Assembly (NCBI GenBank): GCA_009785715.1
Contig: WQVT01000186.1
Location: forward strand, 1 to 5,731
Length of the DNA: 5,731 bases
Source: Acidimicrobiaceae bacterium
Lineage (GTDB): Bacteria; Actinomycetota; Acidimicrobiia; Acidimicrobiales; Palsa-688
Direction: 5' to 3'
Shown here: positions 1-4,484 of the stretch, piece by piece
Numbering within the stretch: the stretch's first letter is position 1
Layout: every line of letters starts with the position of its first letter
Program-made: the position numbers and the translations under genes
The notes under the pieces: model-generated
Told to the model about the DNA's origin: nothing
Database searches by the model: none
Seen by the model: only the letters and a program-made list of their open reading frames with translations

Positions 1-281
1 AAGCCTCCCTTGTACGGTCCGAGGGCGGAGTTGAACTCCACTCGCATGCCTCGGTTGATGTGCACCTCCCCGCGGTCGTCTATCCACGGGACTCGGAAGA
101 TGATCTGGCGCTCAGGTTCGCAGAGTCGCTCGATGATCTTGCGGTCAGCCAGGTCAGGGTGCTTGGCGAGCACCGGGCCGAGAGACTCGAACGCTTCCCT
201 TACAACCTGGTGGAACTCGGTCTCACCCGGGTTTCGTGTCAAGACCTCGGAATACGCCCCCTCCAGCTTTTCGTCGAGCAT
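1..281 (-). CDS. gdhA: NADP-type glutamate dehydrogenase, N-terminal part (truncated by window edge)
   Basis: Hexameric glutamate dehydrogenase reductively aminates 2-oxoglutarate with ammonium and NAD(P)H to give glutamate in the cytoplasm. Only the first 93 codons are inside the window; family members are usually about 450 residues, so roughly a fifth is visible. The translation begins MLDEKLEGAYSEVL. It contains the family pattern RNPGETEFHQVVREA (residues 16-30), then EPERQIIFRVPWIDD (55-69), and ends in VEFNSALGPYKGG (81-93). Lys91 is the conserved substrate-binding lysine of GPYKGG. The ATG at 281 is well supported: an in-frame TAG stands 12 bp upstream (291-293), and AGGGGG (287-292) forms a Shine-Dalgarno 5 nt before the start. 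The resemblance to the E. coli GdhA type favours NADP dependence, but the coenzyme domain is outside the window. More A/T-ending codons appear here than in the flavoprotein gene at the other end (impression, not counted). Confidence 0.93.
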   Translation of the reverse strand, partial: MLDEKLEGAYSEVLTRNPGETEFHQVVREAFESLGPVLAKHPDLADRKIIERLCEPERQIIFRVPWIDDRGEVHINRGMRVEFNSALGPYKGG

Positions 282-286
282 CGTGT

Positions 287-292
287 CCCCCT
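287..292 (-). promoter_or_regulatory. Ribosome binding site of gdhA
   Basis: On the minus strand AGGGGG precedes the ATG at 281 by 5 nt. An in-frame stop overlaps it, so no earlier start is possible. This fixes the N-terminus of the glutamate dehydrogenase. Confidence 0.7.
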
Positions 293-294
293 AT

Positions 295-322
295 CCGGAA
301 CTTTTGGGCCCCGAAGGTCCGG
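295..322 (-). promoter_or_regulatory. Imperfect inverted repeat in the gdhA leader
   Basis: CCGGAACTT (295-303) and AAGGTCCGG (314-322) are inverted repeats matching at 8 of 9 positions, with the palindrome GGGCCC (306-311) between them. The element ends 14 bp before the gdhA start and just upstream of its Shine-Dalgarno. It could be a repressor operator or a leader hairpin. The symmetry is seen directly; the regulatory role is inferred from position. I found no convincing -35/-10 pair in 282-439, so the gdhA transcription start is unknown. Confidence 0.4.
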
Positions 323-425
323 CGACGAGCCTAAGAGATCCGCGGTCCGGCACATGATGCCGATCGGTACTCACTGCGGCTTCAGGCTCGGCGGTCGTGA
401 TCACCGAACAAGCCTAAGCATCTTG

Positions 426-467
426 CCCCTCAGGGGAACGAGCTCGGAGAGACGGTTCTCCGAGCTC
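426..467 (-). terminator. Hairpin pair after the MarR gene (probable terminator)
   Basis: GAGCTCGGAGA (440-450) and TCTCCGAGCTC (457-467) form a perfect 11-bp stem with a 6-nt loop. The stem begins within the stop codon of the MarR gene. Immediately beyond, CCCC (426-429) and GGGG (433-436) make a second small hairpin with a 3-nt loop. No T-run follows in either direction, so this would be a U-less terminator of the sort often seen in actinobacteria, or an mRNA 3'-end stabiliser. It separates marR from gdhA, which reads in the same direction. Confidence 0.6.
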
Positions 468-960
468 AGGGCCGCAGCTGTGATGTCAGGTCGGTTTCGG
501 CGTCGACGGCGTTCAGGATGCGACCTGCGATGATCCCCAACTGACGGGCCTGGGTTTTGGTGAGCACGTCGAAGACCAGTCGGTTGACTGCCTCGACATG
601 CCCCGGTACCGCTTCGACGAGGACAGCGTTTCCGTCGTCGGTGAGTGTGGCCAGGGTGTAGCGGCCATCGGTTGGGTCCGGCTTGCGTGTCACCCAGCCA
701 CGGCCTTCGAGTCGAGCGACCGCGCGCGACAGGCGTGACAACGATCCGTTGGCATAGATCGCCAGTTCGCTCATGCGAAGGGTGTCCTCGTCTGCAGCCG
801 AAAGTGCGGCGAGGATGCCGTACTCGAAGTGGCTCAGGCCAGAGTCCCGCTGAAGTTGGTCGTCGAGCGCGGCCGGCAGCCACCAGAGCATGCTGACGAA
901 GGGGACCCAGGCTTCGCGGTCATCCTCGTTGAGCCAGCGTGGCTCGGGGCGCGTTGTCAT
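466..960 (-). CDS. MarR-family winged-helix transcriptional regulator
   Basis: This 164-residue protein has MarR-family length and layout. N-terminal helices (about 12-42) would form the dimer interface. A helix-turn-helix follows at about 62-88, with the recognition helix around NGSLSRLSRAVARLEGRGWV (71-90). The wing carries the family signature DPTDGRYTLATLTDDG (95-110), and long C-terminal dimerisation helices lie at about 112-155. Such proteins bind short palindromes as dimers and usually repress a neighbouring gene until a small ligand, often phenolic, releases them. The ATG at 960 has no Shine-Dalgarno but has TAAGAT ending 6 nt upstream, which suggests a leaderless mRNA. The gene is divergent from the VOC gene, with three related palindromes in the 127-bp gap, so autoregulation plus control of the VOC gene is the likely arrangement. 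The family assignment is firm; the ligand is unknown. Confidence 0.92.
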   Translation of the reverse strand: MTTRPEPRWLNEDDREAWVPFVSMLWWLPAALDDQLQRDSGLSHFEYGILAALSAADEDTLRMSELAIYANGSLSRLSRAVARLEGRGWVTRKPDPTDGRYTLATLTDDGNAVLVEAVPGHVEAVNRLVFDVLTKTQARQLGIIAGRILNAVDAETDLTSQLRP

Positions 961-966
961 GGGGCC

Positions 967-972
967 ATCTTA
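967..972 (-). promoter_or_regulatory. Predicted -10 box of the MarR gene (leaderless)
   Basis: TAAGAT on the minus strand fits TAnnnT and ends 6 nt before the ATG at 960, so transcription would start at or next to the start codon. The only TTGACT upstream (985-990) is just 12 bp away, too close for a standard -35; it is better explained as part of the operator box at 975-990. The sequence before the ATG, GGCCCC, is not a ribosome binding site. Confidence 0.5.
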
Positions 973-974
973 CA

Positions 975-990
975 TGACTGGGAAAGTCAA
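975..990. promoter_or_regulatory. Putative MarR operator, box 1
   Basis: TGACT (975-979) and AGTCA (985-989) are perfect inverted repeats with a 5-bp spacer. Read on the minus strand the box starts TTGACT, the sequence shared with boxes 2 and 3. If marR transcription starts at 960, the box covers about -15 to -30 of that promoter, a position suited to autorepression. Binding by this MarR protein is inferred. Confidence 0.5.
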
Positions 991-1000
991 CCCTGAGACT

Positions 1001-1020
1001 TTCACTTGACTAGGAAACTC
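1001..1020. promoter_or_regulatory. Putative MarR operator, box 2
   Basis: This box begins with TTCACTTGACT (1001-1011), an 11-bp sequence repeated exactly at 1034-1044, 33 bp later (about three helical turns). The core TTGACTAGGAAA (1006-1017) is partly self-complementary around CTAG. It overlaps the predicted -35 hexamer of the VOC gene, so occupancy could block RNA polymerase. It is less symmetrical than boxes 1 and 3. Confidence 0.4.
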
Positions 1021-1034
1021 ATTCGGTCTACGAT
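1006..1034 (+). promoter_or_regulatory. Sigma70-type promoter of the VOC gene
   Basis: TTGACT (1006-1011) and TACGAT (1029-1034) are separated by the optimal 17 bp. They match five of six bases of TTGACA and the key positions of TATAAT. The start of transcription should fall near 1041, leaving a leader of about 47 nt with a good Shine-Dalgarno. It is the best promoter match I found in the window, and putative operators overlap both its -35 and its start. Confidence 0.7.
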
Positions 1035-1035
1035 T

Positions 1036-1053
1036 CACTTGACTGATCAAGTG
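1036..1053. promoter_or_regulatory. Putative MarR operator, box 3
   Basis: CACTTGA (1036-1042) and TCAAGTG (1047-1053) form a perfect 7-bp inverted repeat with a 4-bp spacer, 18 bp in all and typical in size for a MarR dimer site. It lies across the predicted VOC transcription start (near 1041). It shares TTCACTTGACT with box 2 and the TTGACT core with box 1. The sequence symmetry is clear; the assignment to the adjacent MarR protein is inference. Confidence 0.6.
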
Positions 1054-1073
1054 CACCGTGCGAGTGCCGAACG

Positions 1074-1080
1074 AGGAGGA
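1074..1080 (+). promoter_or_regulatory. Ribosome binding site deciding the VOC start
   Basis: AGGAGGA stands 7 nt before the ATG at 1088. This selects 1088 over the in-frame GTG at 1058, which has no ribosome binding site and would add ten residues ahead of the family's usual start. Confidence 0.85.
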
Positions 1081-1087
1081 AGCAACC

Positions 1088-1489
1088 ATGACCACCACAA
1101 GCCTGACTTTCGCAGCCCTCACCCTGGACTGCGACGATCCCGCCGCCCTGGCGGACTTCTGGGGGAAGGCGCTCGACCGCCCGGTCAGCCCGGGCGCGGT
1201 CGCCGGAGACATGGCGGTCGACGCCACCGGTCCCGACAGCGGCCCCCGGATGATTCTCCACAATCCCTCCGATCCCAAGACAGCGCAGAGCGGCGCCCAT
1301 CCCGTCTTGGTGACCGACCACTACGACGAGGAGATCGAGCGACTGAGCAGCCTGGGCGCCAGGCCGCTCAACGAGATCACCGTCCCGACGGAGGCGCTCC
1401 CACCGGGCGTGGCAGCCATCCGCCAGACCACCTTCGTCGACCCCGGGGGCAACAAGTTCGATCTGGTCCTATGGCAGCCCGAAAAGTAG
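1088..1489 (+). CDS. Small VOC-superfamily (glyoxalase/bleomycin-resistance-like) protein
   Basis: The protein has 133 residues and resembles the glyoxalase-like (Glyoxalase_6 type) branch of the vicinal oxygen chelate fold. The first beta-alpha-beta module carries LTLDCDDPAALADFWGKAL (11-29). The second runs from HPVLV (71-75) through EEIERLSSLGARPL (81-94) to FVDPGGNKFDLVLW (116-129). VOC proteins include metal-dependent lyases, dioxygenases and binding proteins that sequester drugs. The first-strand metal-binding histidine of classical glyoxalases is absent (LTFAALTLD), and Asp125 stands where a metal-binding Glu is usual. A typical metalloenzyme is therefore uncertain, and ligand binding is as likely. 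It is divergent from the MarR gene and under its probable operators, so it is the best candidate regulatory target. The family is clear; the substrate is not. Confidence 0.88.
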   Translation: MTTTSLTFAALTLDCDDPAALADFWGKALDRPVSPGAVAGDMAVDATGPDSGPRMILHNPSDPKTAQSGAHPVLVTDHYDEEIERLSSLGARPLNEITVPTEALPPGVAAIRQTTFVDPGGNKFDLVLWQPEK

Positions 1490-1516
1490 CCAAGTCTGAG
1501 AAGTAAATGAGACCCA

Positions 1517-1573
1517 TCGATGATCTTGGGTCGGCGGTTACCCGCGACGGCGACCTCGATCCAAGATCATTGA
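1517..1573. repeat. Long stem-loop between the VOC and mycothiol-enzyme genes
   Basis: ATGATCTTGG (1520-1529) and CCAAGATCAT (1561-1570) are perfect inverted repeats. With G-T pairs the stem extends to about 18 bp (1517-1534 with 1556-1573), enclosing a 21-nt loop; an alternative small stem, GCGG/CCGC (1534-1537 with 1542-1545), competes at its base. It begins 27 bp after the VOC stop. A T-less terminator is the simplest reading, making the VOC gene monocistronic. The length and outward perfection could also fit a small mobile-repeat remnant, which I cannot test here. Confidence 0.55.
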
Positions 1574-1657
1574 ACTCGGGGGGCACCCGCCAAGCCACGC
1601 GAGTGTCATCGGGCCTCCGGATCACGCCCGCCTCGAGACGTTAACGACTCCTCCGCC

Positions 1658-1663
1658 TACCCT
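1658..1663 (+). promoter_or_regulatory. Possible -10 box for leaderless start of the mycothiol-enzyme gene
   Basis: TACCCT fits TAnnnT and ends 6 nt before the GTG at 1670, the same geometry as the MarR gene. No Shine-Dalgarno precedes the GTG and no convincing -35 is visible. The call rests on spacing alone and is weak. Confidence 0.35.
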
Positions 1664-1669
1664 GAGTTC

Positions 1670-2383
1670 GTGGAAGAGATCGAGACGCTGATCGCTGACC
1701 TGACGGCTGAGACGGACAAGCTCTGCGCTGCGGTCCGGCGGCTTGACGACAGCCAAGCCCAAAGTCACCCGTCAAGACTCCCGGGGTGGTCGCGCGCCCA
1801 TGTGCTGGTCCACCTGGCGAGAAACGCCGACGGGCTCCGCAATCTGCTCCTCTCGGCTCGCACCGGGACGCCACTTCGGATGTACGCCTCGCCTGGTACT
1901 CGCCTTGCAGATATCGACGCTGGGGTGACACGCCCCGCCGAGGTGATCGTGGCCGACGCGCACGAGAGCTCAGTCCGCTTCCTCGTCGAAGCACGCGCCG
2001 TGCCACCCCAAGCATGGGACGCGAACGTGGCGTTCAGCTCCGGTCAGCCAGATCCCCAGGTGATCGCCGCACCACGCCTACTCGAGATGCGCCTGCAGGA
2101 GGTGACGCTCCACCACGTGGATCTCGACGTCGACTACGAGTTCAACAAGGTGCCGGAACGCCTCCTCCTTACCTTCTTGGAACGGTTCCTGACCCATCGG
2201 GAACGCCAGGGCGTCCGGCTGGCCATCCGCCTCGACGGATCTGGCTATCGGAGCGTTGGCGGTGACCCCGCCGGACCGGTGGTCGAGGGAGACGCTGCCG
2301 CGCTGGTGGGGTGGCTCGCCGGCCGTTCGCAACTTGGAGTCCACTGCGACCAGGGCCTCCCGGCACTTCCGTCATTCGGGTAG
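1670..2383 (+). CDS. Mycothiol-dependent maleylpyruvate-isomerase-family enzyme (DinB-like fold)
   Basis: The 237-residue protein matches the actinobacterial family named after mycothiol-dependent maleylpyruvate isomerase (MDMPI), which isomerises maleylpyruvate in gentisate breakdown. Many relatives have other, mostly unknown, thiol-transfer roles. The N-terminal four-helix DinB-like domain (about 5-155) shows LPGWSRAHVLVHLARNADGL (37-56) and LQEVTLHHVDLDVDY (142-156). His48, Glu144 and His148 are at the spacing of the zinc ligands known for the Corynebacterium glutamicum enzyme. The C-terminal part (about 160-230) resembles the MDMPI C-terminal domain. It starts at GTG, since the first in-frame ATG is codon 71, inside the conserved domain. 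No other gentisate-pathway gene is visible, so true maleylpyruvate isomerase activity is not supported; detoxification by mycothiol conjugation is possible. The next gene starts 36 bp downstream on the same strand, so co-transcription is likely. Confidence 0.88.
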   Translation: MEEIETLIADLTAETDKLCAAVRRLDDSQAQSHPSRLPGWSRAHVLVHLARNADGLRNLLLSARTGTPLRMYASPGTRLADIDAGVTRPAEVIVADAHESSVRFLVEARAVPPQAWDANVAFSSGQPDPQVIAAPRLLEMRLQEVTLHHVDLDVDYEFNKVPERLLLTFLERFLTHRERQGVRLAIRLDGSGYRSVGGDPAGPVVEGDAAALVGWLAGRSQLGVHCDQGLPALPSFG

Positions 2384-2419
2384 CCAATCAACAGTCGGTG
2401 ATCGGGCAGACTTGCCTTC

Positions 2420-3532
2420 GTGGTGGTCGGCTGGCGAGAGGCGCTGGAGCTCGTTGAGCCGGGTTGGTCGGCACCGTCGGCCGAGGATCTCACGCACAAC
2501 CGTGGGCTGACTCCCGGCATCTGGGCGGTGGCGTCGCGCGGTCGCCGCACGGTGTTGAAAATGCTGGCGGCCGATCGCGAGGCCCCGTCTTCCGCGTGGG
2601 ACGCCCATTGGACAAAGGGTGCGGACGGCAGGCGACGATGGAACTACTGGGCCAGGGAAGGGCTCGCGTACCGGCACCGGCTCGTCGACGTCTACGAGAC
2701 GGCTGGGATTGCGGGACCGAAGCTTTTGGCCGCCCACTACGCAGATGACCGCATCATCCTGCTCCTCGAGCATGTCGAGGGACTGCCTGGAGAACAGTGG
2801 CAAGTCGCCGATTACGCCCCCGCGGCTCGATCCCTCGGGCTCGCCCAGGGCGAGCTGCTCAGCACCGAGACGCTGCCTTCCTACGACTGGCTGAGCGAGG
2901 GCTTCCTGCGGCAGTACAGCTCCGAGAAGCCGGTGGACTGGAGCCTGCTCGACAACGACGACGCCTGGCGTCAGCCCGTGGTCGAGCGCAACTTCCCGCG
3001 GGAACTCCGGGAGGCAGCCGTGTGGCTGCACGCCGCCCGGGATCGGCTCTATGAGATCGCCTCAGCGCTACCGCGAGTGCTCTGTCACCTGGACTTCTGG
3101 ACGAAGAACCTGATACGCCGACCTGATGGTGCTATTGACCTGATCGACTGGGCGTTCGTCGGGGACGGTGCGGTCGGTGAGGATGTCGGCAACCTCATCC
3201 CTGACGCAAGTTTCGACCACTTCGTCGACGCCGAGGCCCTGCCGGAACTGGAGGCGGTCGTACGGGCCGCTTATCTCGACGGCCTTGCGGCCAGCGGGTG
3301 GGACGGTGACCTCCGCTTGGCCGAGCTCGGGCTGTATGCCTCGGCGGTCAAGTACGACTGGCTCACGCCGCACATGCTTGCGCTGGCCGGGGCCTCACGG
3401 CAGGTGCGTTACGGCGGGAGAGAGCTGATCGACGCGGACTACCTCTTCCGCCAACGAGGTCTGGGCCTCCTGAACAACGCCCAACGTGCCCGGCGAGCGC
3501 TCAACCTCGCCAAGGACCTCGCGATCTACTGA
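2420..3532 (+). CDS. Aminoglycoside/choline-kinase-type phosphotransferase (APH family)
   Basis: This 370-residue protein has the protein-kinase-like APH fold. In the N-lobe, RTVLKML (43-49) places Lys47 as the likely ATP-binding lysine. A hinge-like segment, IILLLEHVEGLPGEQW, lies at 112-127. The catalytic loop is LCHLDFWTKNLI (221-232), with His223, Asp225 (probable base) and Asn230. The metal-binding aspartate is Asp243 in LIDWAFVG (241-248), followed by GEDVGNL (253-259). Such enzymes phosphorylate small hydroxylated molecules, including aminoglycosides, macrolides, choline and sugars. The usual HGD of the catalytic loop reads HLD here, and the protein is longer than classical APH(3') enzymes, so antibiotic resistance should not be assumed. 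Start: GTG at 2420, with a second GTG immediately after; neither has a clear Shine-Dalgarno. It lies 36 bp after the mycothiol-enzyme gene and is probably in its operon. Confidence 0.85.
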   Translation: MVVGWREALELVEPGWSAPSAEDLTHNRGLTPGIWAVASRGRRTVLKMLAADREAPSSAWDAHWTKGADGRRRWNYWAREGLAYRHRLVDVYETAGIAGPKLLAAHYADDRIILLLEHVEGLPGEQWQVADYAPAARSLGLAQGELLSTETLPSYDWLSEGFLRQYSSEKPVDWSLLDNDDAWRQPVVERNFPRELREAAVWLHAARDRLYEIASALPRVLCHLDFWTKNLIRRPDGAIDLIDWAFVGDGAVGEDVGNLIPDASFDHFVDAEALPELEAVVRAAYLDGLAASGWDGDLRLAELGLYASAVKYDWLTPHMLALAGASRQVRYGGRELIDADYLFRQRGLGLLNNAQRARRALNLAKDLAIY

Positions 3533-3736
3533 CGCACGCCCCTTTCGGATCACCGCGGCGTGAAGCGAGACTGACTTCGGCGCTGCATCAACGATCGGCG
3601 GGTGTCGGCGACGGGCATCTGCTCCAGGTTCGCCCACAAGAGATCCGTCTGGCCTCGAGCTGGCGGCATAAGCGAAGGGCCGGTCTTCGCCAGCTTCCCG
3701 GCTGGCGAAGGTGGCACGGCCCTCGCTGGCCTCGGC
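3533..3736. other. Convergent intergenic region
   Basis: This 204-bp gap lies between the phosphotransferase gene (plus) and the EthD-like gene (minus). It holds one strong stem-loop (3685-3710) and a 39-codon open frame on the minus strand (3550-3669) that I list only as a finding. I see no promoter, tRNA or mobile element in the rest. Confidence 0.6.
3685..3710. terminator. Perfect 10-bp stem-loop, probable bidirectional terminator
   Basis: CTTCGCCAGC (3685-3694) and GCTGGCGAAG (3701-3710) pair perfectly around a 6-nt loop. The hairpin lies 26 bp after the stop of the minus-strand EthD-like gene and in the convergent gap after the phosphotransferase gene. No T-run follows on either strand, as is common for GC-rich actinobacteria. 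Its position suits termination of the minus-strand operon and a block to read-through from the plus strand. Confidence 0.65.
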
Positions 3737-4462
3737 CTAAGGCGAGTAGGAGCGGACTCGGTTGTAGACGAGGCGCCAAGGCGTTTGGTGCTGCTCCCAG
3801 ACTGGGGGCCCCGGGGTCAGCCCGGCAAACGCCGGGGGCCTGGCCTCGAGATCCTTGCCGACCGTCTCGTCCGCCTCGTAGTCGGCGAGGTACCGGGGGC
3901 AGCCCGGCTCGGGGTGGGCCAGGGCCCGCTCCCGCTCGTAGCGGGTGCCGCGTCCAAATCCTGCCGCCGCCATCACCTCGGGGAGGTGGGTGCTCGTATA
4001 GAAGGCGTTGAACTCGGCGATCGCGGAGTCGTCTGCCCCGCCCGGCGGGTCGATCCCGACGAGGAAGATCGAGTAGGGCGGTTCCTCCAGGCTTCCCGCC
4101 TCGGCGATCTGGCGCCAGATGATCCGCCAGCGGATCTTGGCGATCGCCTGCCAGACATCGGGCAGCGGGGTGTACGAGGGGCGTTGCGTAGGCGATCCGG
4201 CGTTCTTGGCCAGGTAGGCCGCGGCCGCATCGTCGTCGGCCATCTCGTAGACGGCGAGCCAGCGAGGCCCGAAGTCCCCGCGGGAATCGGGCCGCGCGAG
4301 CTCGTAGCGATGGGCCCTGACGAAGCCTTGGTTGCCGGCCACGACGTCGGGCAGGTGGACGTCGCTGTAGAAGGCGTTGAACTCGGCAAGCTGAGCCTCG
4401 CTGGCGCCGTCGGTGTCGATCCCCACCCAATACATGAGCGGGCTGGTGAACGTTTGGTCCAT
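3737..4462 (-). CDS. Tandem two-domain EthD-like (dimeric alpha-beta barrel) protein
   Basis: The 241-residue protein is two copies of one module. Copy 1 (about 10-116) has MYWVGID, then EFNAFYSDVHLPDV (27-40), PRWLAVYEMAD (66-76) and VWQAIAKIRWRIIW (103-116). Copy 2 (about 132-236) has IFLVGID, then EFNAFYTSTHLPEV (150-163), PRYLADYEADE (189-199) and VWEQHQTPWRLVYNRV (221-236). The FNAFYxxxHLPxV motif marks EthD-like members of the dimeric alpha-beta barrel superfamily; His36 and His159 are the equivalent histidines. Most relatives are single-domain and pair as dimers, so this chain probably forms the barrel within itself. EthD itself is an accessory protein of ether degradation; other relatives handle aromatic or quinone intermediates. 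The ATG at 4462 follows AGGGGG (4470-4475) by 7 nt and lies 22 bp after the flavoprotein gene's stop, so the two are almost certainly co-transcribed. The biochemical role is unknown. Confidence 0.85.
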   Translation of the reverse strand: MDQTFTSPLMYWVGIDTDGASEAQLAEFNAFYSDVHLPDVVAGNQGFVRAHRYELARPDSRGDFGPRWLAVYEMADDDAAAAYLAKNAGSPTQRPSYTPLPDVWQAIAKIRWRIIWRQIAEAGSLEEPPYSIFLVGIDPPGGADDSAIAEFNAFYTSTHLPEVMAAAGFGRGTRYERERALAHPEPGCPRYLADYEADETVGKDLEARPPAFAGLTPGPPVWEQHQTPWRLVYNRVRSYSP

Positions 4463-4469
4463 CCGTGAT

Positions 4470-4481
4470 CCCCCTTTGGGG
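4470..4481 (-). promoter_or_regulatory. Ribosome binding site of the EthD-like gene inside a small hairpin
   Basis: On the minus strand CCCC (4478-4481), AAA (4475-4477) and GGGGG (4470-4474) form a small hairpin whose 3' arm is the Shine-Dalgarno, 7 nt before the ATG at 4462. Ribosomes ending the upstream flavoprotein at 4485 would open it, so translational coupling is plausible. The pairing is seen; the coupling is inferred. Confidence 0.45.
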
Positions 4482-4484
4482 TCG

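Noticed and set aside
328..418. Repeated 8-mer AGCCTAAG at 328-335 and 411-418
   Set aside because: An 8-bp repeat 83 bp apart without symmetry or a promoter context is too weak to call a regulatory site; the embedded TAGGCT on the minus strand has no matching -35.
60..533. Plus-strand open frames at 10-357 and 60-533
   Set aside because: The minus strand encodes the unmistakable start of glutamate dehydrogenase over most of this stretch, and the plus frames then run through the intergenic hairpins.
985..990. TTGACT on the minus strand as the -35 of the MarR gene
   Set aside because: It is only 12 bp from the TAAGAT -10 box, too short for sigma70-type spacing; it fits better as half of operator box 1.
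1058..1060. Upstream GTG as the VOC start
   Set aside because: It has no Shine-Dalgarno, whereas the ATG at 1088 has AGGAGGA at ideal spacing and begins at the family's usual N-terminus.
1006..1506. Plus-strand open frame of 166 codons across the VOC gene
   Set aside because: It starts inside the promoter, has no ribosome binding site, and its product is Arg/Pro-rich. The VOC frame with its Shine-Dalgarno explains this region.
2372..3031. Minus-strand open frame of 219 codons antisense to the kinase gene
   Set aside because: The plus strand here encodes recognisable kinase motifs and the antisense product has none.
3588..4430. Minus-strand open frame of 280 codons overlapping the EthD-like gene
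   Set aside because: It is out of frame with the conserved domains and rich in Arg and Pro; no family resemblance.
3602..4468. Plus-strand open frame of 288 codons
   Set aside because: It lies antisense to the EthD-like gene, whose two-domain motifs are clear. The predicted protein is rich in Gly, Arg and Pro with no recognisable motif, as expected for a shadow frame in GC-rich DNA.
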